A DNA stretch of 11,324 nt from Cytophagaceae bacterium UBA6715. Its GTDB lineage: Bacteria > Bacteroidota > Bacteroidia > Cytophagales > Spirosomataceae. The position numbers were made by a program, and so were the translations under genes. Below the pieces are notes generated by a model, which saw nothing but the letters and a program-made list of their open reading frames with translations, was not told where the DNA came from and made no database searches. The stretch is taken from contig DKIP01000025.1 in NCBI GenBank assembly GCA_002454335.1, forward strand, positions 1 through 11,324, written 5' to 3'. Each line of letters begins with the position of its first letter. Within the stretch, counting starts at the first letter, position 1. Below are positions 5,705-11,324 of the stretch, in pieces.

Positions 5705-7081
5705 CTAAAATTCCCGACCAATACTTACAACCATACCTGTTTTTCCGCCATTGATGACCGGGAAACCCACCTTGCAAACAAAGTTATAATAGGTAACGAA
5801 ATCAATCCCTAATCCTGTTCCGAATAGCCATTGGTTCGTACTATTGCGCGTTTCTTTGTTCGAATTGTAGACATATCCCAAATCCATAAATGCGGTTGGA
5901 TACACCGCAATTGGCATCTGATTAAATTGTTTGTATGTAATGAAAGGTAGTTTTAAAATGGTTGATAGTAATTGGAATTTAGCTGTATTTCGCCAAAGGA
6001 AAAAGTTCGTCCCATCAATCACATTTAATTCATATCCTCGAACAAGGTCGTTGCCATATCCGAGTCCTCGTGTATTGGCATAAGGAATATATCCGTCTCT
6101 GCTGATTTTAGTCTTCACTTGGCTAGCCAAAAAGAAACGACTACCTAAGTCAAAAAAGAATGCTGCCGCAGCACTTGCCTCCCAAAAATCGACCTGATCA
6201 TGAGGGAGTAAGCCATATTTGGTAAAACTGACATCGATTTTTTTTCCGCGCAATGGATAGGTGACAAAATCTCGAAAGTCGTAGGAAAATGCATAGCCGA
6301 GTTGTGCATAGTTTTGCTCTTTCCGTCCTGCGCCAAAATAAGCTGGATTTAATTTTGCTATGGTGTCCGAAATGATGGAATGACTGTATTTGAATTCAAG
6401 CGTTTGGAAATCATAAAAGCGAAACCGCTTTCTGAATTGGATTCCACCTATCCATTTTTCACGTAAAATGGCGTTGCTTTGAATGTAGGTTAGCGTGTCT
6501 TGATTCGTCTTGTAAGCTAAGTTTTTTTGTGTGCTGTAAGCTAAGTTAATAGTCATGCCCAAGGTTTTTTTGGGGTCTACATAGGGATTTTGGTAGGATA
6601 TTTCAAGTTTGTCCGTAAATCCTGTCTCAGCCTTGATGACGACTTTTTCATTTCGCCCCATGAAATTATTGTGCAAAAAATGCAGTCCATAAATGGCTCT
6701 GTCAAAATCATGCCCGCGTGACCACCAATCATTTAAATTGCGGTCGGCCAACTGGAATACGGGATATGCCAAAACATACCATTGTTCTAAACATTCGAAG
6801 TTGATGGACAAATGGCCATTAGGTAATTGATGGTAATCTGATTTAACCCAAATAAACAAATTCGTGTTCATCAATTTCCTCCGATTGAATTCAATGCGCT
6901 CATTTAAATCTTGAATGCTTAGTGAATCTTGCTCATGAAAGTCGAGTTCGCGGCGTAATATATTCTCACGCGTTTTCTCATTTCCAATAAAACGAATGGA
7001 ATCAATGCGCATCGATTGTCCCAAGCTAAGATAGCAAGGGAGCAATAAGCCGACATACAAAATGAGAAACGGAAACCGCAT
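5705..7081 (-). CDS. Short Omp85-family outer-membrane barrel protein with one POTRA domain
   Basis: A 458-residue protein with a signal peptide (about 1-22, ending near SLGQS), one POTRA-like domain at about 24-98 (starting MRIDSIRFIGNEKTRENIL), then an outer-membrane beta-barrel. Barrel marks of the Omp85 superfamily are DFRDFVTYPLRG at 268-279, VRGYE at 347-351 (the conserved loop-6 VRGY/F motif) and a C-terminal phenylalanine (GREF) typical of proteins inserted by the BAM machine. True BamA has five POTRA domains and is much longer, so this is not BamA; it resembles the short TamA/BamA-like proteins found in Bacteroidota. The substrate is unknown. The ATG at 7079-7081 is preceded by GAGAGA. 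The gene follows the acyl-CoA synthetase by 39 nt and is probably in the same operon. Confidence 0.85.
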   Translation of the reverse strand: MRFPFLILYVGLLLPCYLSLGQSMRIDSIRFIGNEKTRENILRRELDFHEQDSLSIQDLNERIEFNRRKLMNTNLFIWVKSDYHQLPNGHLSINFECLEQWYVLAYPVFQLADRNLNDWWSRGHDFDRAIYGLHFLHNNFMGRNEKVVIKAETGFTDKLEISYQNPYVDPKKTLGMTINLAYSTQKNLAYKTNQDTLTYIQSNAILREKWIGGIQFRKRFRFYDFQTLEFKYSHSIISDTIAKLNPAYFGAGRKEQNYAQLGYAFSYDFRDFVTYPLRGKKIDVSFTKYGLLPHDQVDFWEASAAAAFFFDLGSRFFLASQVKTKISRDGYIPYANTRGLGYGNDLVRGYELNVIDGTNFFLWRNTAKFQLLSTILKLPFITYKQFNQMPIAVYPTAFMDLGYVYNSNKETRNSTNQWLFGTGLGIDFVTYYNFVCKVGFPVINGGKTGMVVSIGREF

Positions 7082-7120
7082 TCTCTCAAGTTACAAAAAA
7101 GGCGCAGAAATCAGATTATC

Positions 7121-8779
7121 TTATTCGAAAATGATTGTTTGTTTCGCATGGTACCATGATTCAATGCGATCTTCTACATTCTTTTCAATCTGCATGCGGC
7201 GTATTTTTAGTGTAGGAGTTAAGCAAGCATTTTCGACTGTCCAAGGTTCTTTCATGACAATGAGTTTCTTTAGATATTCATATTTTTTGAACAATGGATT
7301 CGTAACATTGAGTAGTTTTTCTAGCGCGCTAACGAGTTCTTGTTTTGTTAGTTCGTTTGATTGTTGGCTTAGAAATACCAATCCCAAAGGTTGGGGTAAA
7401 TTGACGCCTACGACGCAGGCAACTTCGATGAGTTCATGTAAAGATAATACATTCTCAATGGGAGCCGGAGAAACGTATTGTCCTTTGGCTGTTTTGAAAT
7501 TGTCTTTAACGCGGCCCACGATAGACAAGTAGTTTTCGGAATCCAATTGGCCCATGTCACCCGTTTTTAACCACGCACCATCGAACAGGGCATCGGTTTG
7601 TTCTTGGTTTTTATAATAGCCCAAACAGTTATAATCTGCCTTCATTTGAATCTCGCCTGTCTCAGGATCGATGCGCGTCGTGCATTGGTCATGTACACGT
7701 CCCACGGTGCCTAATTTAATTTTATGTCGGGGAGTAAGACTATTCAATCCAAGGTTTTCCGTCATGCCATAAGCTTCTTGAATGTATAAGCCGATCGACT
7801 GAAACCAAGCTGTTAATTCTTGGGGCATTGGTGCAGCTCCCGTTATAACCATGCATGTTTGATCGAGACCTAAACCTTTCTGAATTTTCTTTTGAATTAG
7901 ACCACGGATAATTGGAATGGATAATAGGAGGTTTAGTTTTTTTTGTCCTCCGATTTTATTCAAGATTCCCTCCTTGAATTTTGCCCAAATCCGTGGTACG
8001 GCAAGGAAATGACTGGGTCGTGCTTGTGAAAGGTTTTGTTGGAATGTATCCAAGCTTTCAACAAAGAATATGGTTCCGCCTGCTGCAGTACATGCAAACT
8101 CAACAAAATTTCGCTCTGCGATATGGCAGAGTGGGAGATAAGAGATAAATCGGGTGTTAGGTCTATCTAAATAAGCAATGTCTCTTGCTAAATTAAGTGC
8201 CTGAGCGATTGCGCCATTGGTTATCATGACACCTTTCGGTACTCCGGTTGTTCCCGACGTGTAAACTATGGTGGCAAGCTCGGTATGTTTTGGCAAGATA
8301 GGAGACGAAATATCCAAGGAACTTTTCAGAATATCATTCCAAGATATTCCTTGATTGCAAGGGCTATCGGGTGTATAAATAAGCTGAATTGTTGAAGGGA
8401 TTCCCTGTTTAATTTCATTCCAGTTATCAAGTTTCCCTACCATGAGAAATTGGCAATCTGAATGCACCAACACTTGATTTAACTGTTCGCTTGTAAGTGT
8501 AGGATAAAAAGGAACAGAAATGGCACCCGCATAAGATATAGCTAAATCCGCTAGAATCCAATGTGCACTGTTCTTAGATAGGATACCGATATGGAGTGGT
8601 TTCTCTTTGTTTAGCTGTTGGATTAAATATGTGCCGACTTTCTCAACAATTTCTAAAGATGCTCGATAGGAATAGTCGGTATATTGCCCCGCTTTAGGTT
8701 GTTTTAAATAGACGCTGTTTGGCGTTTCTATAGCCCAATGGATAAAGTTTTCTAGGTTGCTTTGGTAGGTTTCAATCAA
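7121..8779 (-). CDS. Long-chain acyl-CoA synthetase (AMP-forming)
   Basis: ANL-superfamily enzyme that activates a fatty acid with ATP to an acyl-adenylate and passes it to coenzyme A. The 552 residues carry all core motifs: the P-loop YTSGTTGVPKG at 173-183, LCHIAERN at 217-224, EAYGMTE at 335-341, TGD at 406-408, the hinge region GRVKDNFKT at 422-430 and the C-terminal LTPTLKIRR at 520-528 with the likely catalytic Lys525. The KTAKGQYVSPAPIE and LTPTLK segments are typical of the FadD15/LACS-type branch, so a long-chain fatty acid is the likely substrate; the exact chain length is not visible. No ATG exists between the in-frame upstream stop and the first motifs, so translation most likely begins at TTG (8777-8779). 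The gene sits 13 nt after birA and 39 nt before the Omp85-like gene, as the middle gene of an apparent operon. Confidence 0.93.
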   Translation of the reverse strand: MIETYQSNLENFIHWAIETPNSVYLKQPKAGQYTDYSYRASLEIVEKVGTYLIQQLNKEKPLHIGILSKNSAHWILADLAISYAGAISVPFYPTLTSEQLNQVLVHSDCQFLMVGKLDNWNEIKQGIPSTIQLIYTPDSPCNQGISWNDILKSSLDISSPILPKHTELATIVYTSGTTGVPKGVMITNGAIAQALNLARDIAYLDRPNTRFISYLPLCHIAERNFVEFACTAAGGTIFFVESLDTFQQNLSQARPSHFLAVPRIWAKFKEGILNKIGGQKKLNLLLSIPIIRGLIQKKIQKGLGLDQTCMVITGAAPMPQELTAWFQSIGLYIQEAYGMTENLGLNSLTPRHKIKLGTVGRVHDQCTTRIDPETGEIQMKADYNCLGYYKNQEQTDALFDGAWLKTGDMGQLDSENYLSIVGRVKDNFKTAKGQYVSPAPIENVLSLHELIEVACVVGVNLPQPLGLVFLSQQSNELTKQELVSALEKLLNVTNPLFKKYEYLKKLIVMKEPWTVENACLTPTLKIRRMQIEKNVEDRIESWYHAKQTIIFE

Positions 8780-8792
8780 GGTTTGTGCGAGG

Positions 8793-9581
8793 TTAATCCT
8801 TAAAAATAAAACTTAATTCTTTGATATCATAGGATTCAGTGCCGAGGTTTCGTTCAATCTCGACTAATCCCTGCTCGTTGACCCGTACTATTTTACCTTC
8901 AAATATTCCATTTTTGTCTTCAAAGCTATGCCATGCTTCTTTCCGAAAAAGCGTTTCGTGATAGGTGGAATCAATGAATGTGTATGCCTTTCGTGTAAAG
9001 GCTTCGTATTGATTTTCGATCCCATGAGCAACGTGATTGTAGATATCAGCGATGTCGATTGTCTGTGGGTTTTGTGTCCATTGACGGAGGGAGGTAGCTC
9101 GTAATCCTTCGAAATCTAATTGGTTGATATTTAGTCCTATGCCAACAATCGAGAAGGCCCATTTGCCAGCTTGGAAATTGCTTTCGATGAGGATTCCGCC
9201 TAATTTTTTACCATCGAGGTAGATGTCGTTAGGCCATTTGATTTCGAGTGGTAAGCTTTCACCCAAGTTATCTGATGCCCATTGTTGGAGCCCGATTAAA
9301 ATCCCATTCGCAATCGCTTTGCTGAGGTAAAACTGCGCTTGGAGTAATTCGTGATTGGGCTTGAGTAAAAAGGAAACCAATAAATTTTGATTGGGCTGGG
9401 CGTGCCATTGGTTACCGCGCTGCCCTTTACCTGCAGATTGGTGTCCTGCTATCCAGGCAAAACCCTCTTCGAAATCTCCGGAAAGTGCTTCCTGAAAGCC
9501 CAAAGCATTCGTGGAATCACAATGATCCATATATTTTGATAATTTGCCCACGAAGCGGGTAGAGGCTTGGTAATTGTTCAA
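8793..9581 (-). CDS. birA: Biotin--[acetyl-CoA-carboxylase] ligase
   Basis: Makes biotinyl-AMP and attaches biotin to the carrier-protein lysine of acetyl-CoA carboxylase and other biotin enzymes. At 262 residues it has the catalytic and small C-terminal domains but no N-terminal DNA-binding domain. It is therefore a group I (non-repressor) ligase, unlike E. coli BirA. Motifs are DSTN at 22-25, the adenylate-binding loop GKGQRG at 51-56 (E. coli GRGRRG), KWPND at 115-119, GGILIE at 128-133 and GIGLNIN at 147-153. The N-terminal FVGKLSKYMDHCDSTN matches where family members begin. The start must therefore lie before the first ATG (9528-9530), and TTG at 9579-9581 is the best choice; the in-frame stop at 9597-9599 allows little else. 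It is divergent from rsfS and leads the acyl-CoA synthetase by 13 nt. Confidence 0.94.
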   Translation of the reverse strand: MNNYQASTRFVGKLSKYMDHCDSTNALGFQEALSGDFEEGFAWIAGHQSAGKGQRGNQWHAQPNQNLLVSFLLKPNHELLQAQFYLSKAIANGILIGLQQWASDNLGESLPLEIKWPNDIYLDGKKLGGILIESNFQAGKWAFSIVGIGLNINQLDFEGLRATSLRQWTQNPQTIDIADIYNHVAHGIENQYEAFTRKAYTFIDSTYHETLFRKEAWHSFEDKNGIFEGKIVRVNEQGLVEIERNLGTESYDIKELSFIFKD

Positions 9582-9612
9582 AATTTCTTCGTAATTTTAG
9601 GTTTACAAGAAA

Positions 9613-9620
9613 CAAATTTA
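9613..9620 (-). promoter_or_regulatory. Possible -7 element for the birA operon
   Basis: Minus-strand TAAATTTG is an exact TAnnTTTG match lying about 31 nt before the birA TTG start, in the 98-nt divergent gap shared with rsfS. No TTG is found at the expected -33 distance. For rsfS only an imperfect match (TAAATTTT, 9619-9626 on the plus strand) is seen. The gap also holds a tandem pair of 8-mers, TTCGATTA and TTCGATTT (9653-9668), just before rsfS. Confidence 0.35.
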
Positions 9621-9679
9621 AATTTTTATTCGTTAATCGGGATGGTAACGCATTCGATTATTCGATTTTAGACAGACAT

Positions 9680-10063
9680 ATGAGCAAAAGCACAAAGAAG
9701 ACAGCAGTAGAGGCATCAGAACAATTAGCGCAATGGGTAGTGAAAGGGATGCAGGAGAAGAAGGCTCAAGATATCGTTGTGATGGATATGCGCGGAGTTG
9801 CGAATGCATTTACTGATTTTTTTGTGATTGCTTCAGGTACATCCGATACGCAAATTGAGGCGATTGCGGATTCTGTAGACAAGGAAGTATGGGAGTCAGG
9901 TAAAATTCATGTGCATGCGATGGAAGGAAAGGCCAATCGGGAGTGGATCTTGATGGACTACTATGATGTGATTGTGCACGTATTTTTGAAAGATAAGCGT
10001 GATTTTTTCAAATTGGAGGAGCTTTGGGGAGATGCGAAGTTTACGCATATTTTAGAGGAATAA
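9680..10063 (+). CDS. rsfS: Ribosome silencing factor RsfS (Iojap/YbeB family)
   Basis: RsfS binds ribosomal protein uL14 on the 50S subunit and blocks subunit joining, lowering translation when nutrients are short. The 127-residue length is close to the usual 105-125. Family features are visible: an N-terminal helix with DIVVMDMRG at 31-39, DFFVIASGTS at 46-55, WILMDYYDVIVHVF at 89-102 and the C-terminal RDFFKLEELWGDA at 107-119, all hallmarks of the Iojap fold. The ATG at 9680 has no strong Shine-Dalgarno. It is divergent from birA and 59 nt ahead of ftsH on the same strand. As I recall, the birA / rsfS / ftsH arrangement recurs across Bacteroidota, which supports the call. Confidence 0.97.
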   Translation: MSKSTKKTAVEASEQLAQWVVKGMQEKKAQDIVVMDMRGVANAFTDFFVIASGTSDTQIEAIADSVDKEVWESGKIHVHAMEGKANREWILMDYYDVIVHVFLKDKRDFFKLEELWGDAKFTHILEE

Positions 10064-10122
10064 TTCTCAAAACGAACTTTTTTAAGTATCCTCAATGTTA
10101 ATAGCCCAAACAAATTATTCAA

Positions 10123-11324
10123 ATGGCAAAACAAGGTAACAGTAAAAACACCAAACGTTCAGGAATTCAACCACGTCTGCCCAAAAAGCCGGCTGGGGGA
10201 ATGCAGAGTTGGATGATTATAGGGTTGGTGATCGCAATGGTGAGTATGTTTTTCTTTACAAAACAACGAACGTTGCAAGAGATTAATCAAGGTCAATTCG
10301 AGGCCATGGTGATTCAAAAAGAAGTTCAGTCGGTCGTTATTGTTAACGATAAATTGGTGGAGGTTAGTCTGAAGCCCAATTTTGTAGCAAAATATTTCAA
10401 GAATTCGCCTCCAGGTTTAGTATCTGTTAAACAAGGTCCACATTTTGAATTTCCGATTATTTCCAAAGAAGGGTTTGAGCATTTTTTAGAGGATCGTCAA
10501 AAGGATTTTCCGCGTAATGAGCGCATTTTTGCGACGCCTGAAACACGTACTGGGCCATTAGATTGGTTAGGTACTTGGGGCTTTTTTATCTTAATGGGCT
10601 TGAGTTTTTACTTCCTTTTCTTCCGCATGGGCGGCGGTGGCGGTGGCGGTGGCCAGTTGTTTAATATTGGTCGGAGCAAGGCTACCCTGATTGAAGGAGA
10701 ATCTAAAGTACGTGTGACCTTTGATGATGTTGCGGGTTTAGATGAGGCCAAAGAAGAGATTCAAGAGATCGTCGAGTTCTTGAAATTTCCAAAGAAATTT
10801 ACTGATTTAGGGGGTAAAATTCCGAAGGGAGCCTTGTTAGTAGGCCCTCCAGGTACTGGTAAAACCTTATTAGCCAAAGCCGTTGCAGGGGAGGCGGGAG
10901 TACCATTCTTCTCACTTTCAGGTTCGGATTTTGTGGAAATGTTTGTGGGTGTGGGTGCAGCACGTGTGCGTGATTTATTCAAGCAGGCGAAGGAAAAAGC
11001 ACCTTGTATTATCTTCATAGATGAGATTGATGCGGTAGGTCGTTCACGTGGTCGTGGTCAAATGCCAGGTTCCAATGATGAGCGTGAGAATACGCTTAAC
11101 TCTTTATTGGTAGAGATGGACGGTTTTGCTACCGACTCAGGAATTATCATCATGGCTGCAACCAACCGTCCCGATGTTTTGGATGCGGCATTGCTTCGTC
11201 CAGGTCGTTTCGATCGTCAAATCTCTATTGATAAACCCGATATTATTGGTCGAGAGGCGATTTTCAAAGTGCATTTAAAGCCTTTGAAATTAGCAGCAGA
11301 CATTGATCCAAAAGAATTGTCAGC
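10123..11324 (+). CDS. ftsH: ATP-dependent zinc metalloprotease FtsH, N-terminal part (cut by window edge)
   Basis: Membrane-anchored hexameric AAA+ protease that extracts and degrades membrane and short-lived cytoplasmic proteins. 400 codons are present. Visible are a basic N-terminus, TM1 at about 29-46, a periplasmic domain to about 146, TM2 at about 150-167, then eight consecutive glycines (170-177) as the linker to the AAA domain. In the AAA module are Walker A GPPGTGKT at 241-248, the pore loop FVG at 274-276, Walker B IIFIDE at 296-301, and the second region of homology with arginine fingers Arg359 and Arg362 (LLRPGRFDR). The M41 peptidase domain with its HEXXH zinc site lies beyond the window. 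The ATG at 10123 follows an A/T-rich leader without Shine-Dalgarno. The gene is probably expressed with rsfS. The reading frame is open to the last base. Confidence 0.97.
   Translation, partial: MAKQGNSKNTKRSGIQPRLPKKPAGGMQSWMIIGLVIAMVSMFFFTKQRTLQEINQGQFEAMVIQKEVQSVVIVNDKLVEVSLKPNFVAKYFKNSPPGLVSVKQGPHFEFPIISKEGFEHFLEDRQKDFPRNERIFATPETRTGPLDWLGTWGFFILMGLSFYFLFFRMGGGGGGGGQLFNIGRSKATLIEGESKVRVTFDDVAGLDEAKEEIQEIVEFLKFPKKFTDLGGKIPKGALLVGPPGTGKTLLAKAVAGEAGVPFFSLSGSDFVEMFVGVGAARVRDLFKQAKEKAPCIIFIDEIDAVGRSRGRGQMPGSNDERENTLNSLLVEMDGFATDSGIIIMAATNRPDVLDAALLRPGRFDRQISIDKPDIIGREAIFKVHLKPLKLAADIDPKELS

Noticed and set aside
7062..7532. 156-codon plus-strand open frame over the 3' end of the acyl-CoA synthetase
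   Set aside because: Antisense to conserved C-terminal motifs of the synthetase; Ser/Cys/Phe-rich translation typical of a shadow frame.
10630..10653. Run of eight glycines in FtsH
   Set aside because: A glycine-rich linker between the second membrane helix and the AAA domain is usual in FtsH; the codons mix GGC and GGT, so it is not a simple trinucleotide slip.
10761..11018. 85-codon minus-strand open frame
   Set aside because: Antisense to the Walker A region of ftsH; a shadow frame.
1..11324. Mobile elements, CRISPR arrays, tRNA or rRNA genes, toxin-antitoxin or phage-defence genes
   Set aside because: Every stretch is accounted for by housekeeping or envelope genes or short gaps; no transposase, spaced repeats or tRNA cloverleaf was seen.

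Overview
The window looks like an ordinary housekeeping and envelope segment of a Bacteroidota chromosome, probably Cytophagales-like (order-level placement is inference). The grounds are a promoter matching the Bacteroidota form (TTTG, 19 nt, TATTTTTG) ahead of the cobalamin adenosyltransferase gene, weak or absent Shine-Dalgarno sequences, an Omp85-type barrel protein, a Bacteroidota-style long QueA, and a birA / rsfS / ftsH neighbourhood that I recall as common in this phylum. I see no mobile element, CRISPR array, tRNA or rRNA, and no convincing new multi-gene system. No gap between genes exceeds 300 bases.

Layout. Positions 52-3210, minus strand, read right to left: a small four-helix membrane protein (DUF1648-like), queA (overlapping it by 4 nt) and, after a 133-nt gap full of nested inverted repeats, tyrS. 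Positions 3342-4960, plus strand: a two-gene unit of a PduO-type cobalamin adenosyltransferase and a branched-chain aminotransferase (ilvE). Positions 4957-9581, minus strand, read right to left: birA (biotin protein ligase), an AMP-forming long-chain acyl-CoA synthetase, a short Omp85/POTRA outer-membrane protein and, after a 184-nt gap, a lipoprotein of unknown function. The lipoprotein and ilvE stop codons overlap tail to tail. Positions 9680-11324, plus strand: rsfS (ribosome silencing factor) and the first 400 codons of ftsH, cut by the window edge.

Working together. Biotin ligase and acyl-CoA synthetase both serve fatty-acid metabolism (acetyl-CoA carboxylase activation; fatty-acid activation), and they adjoin an outer-membrane biogenesis-type protein, so the 5705-9581 unit could have a lipid/envelope theme. 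tyrS and queA both concern tRNA: QueA modifies the wobble base of tRNAs that include tRNA-Tyr, the substrate of TyrRS. rsfS and ftsH concern ribosome dormancy and membrane protein quality control.

Points most worth a second look: the alternating inverted repeats in front of tyrS (1359-1399); a plus-strand terminator-like hairpin at 5677-5702 with no plus-strand gene to terminate, which may end a small RNA; the extra segment in QueA; TTG start codons on both birA and the acyl-CoA synthetase; and the unknown lipoprotein.
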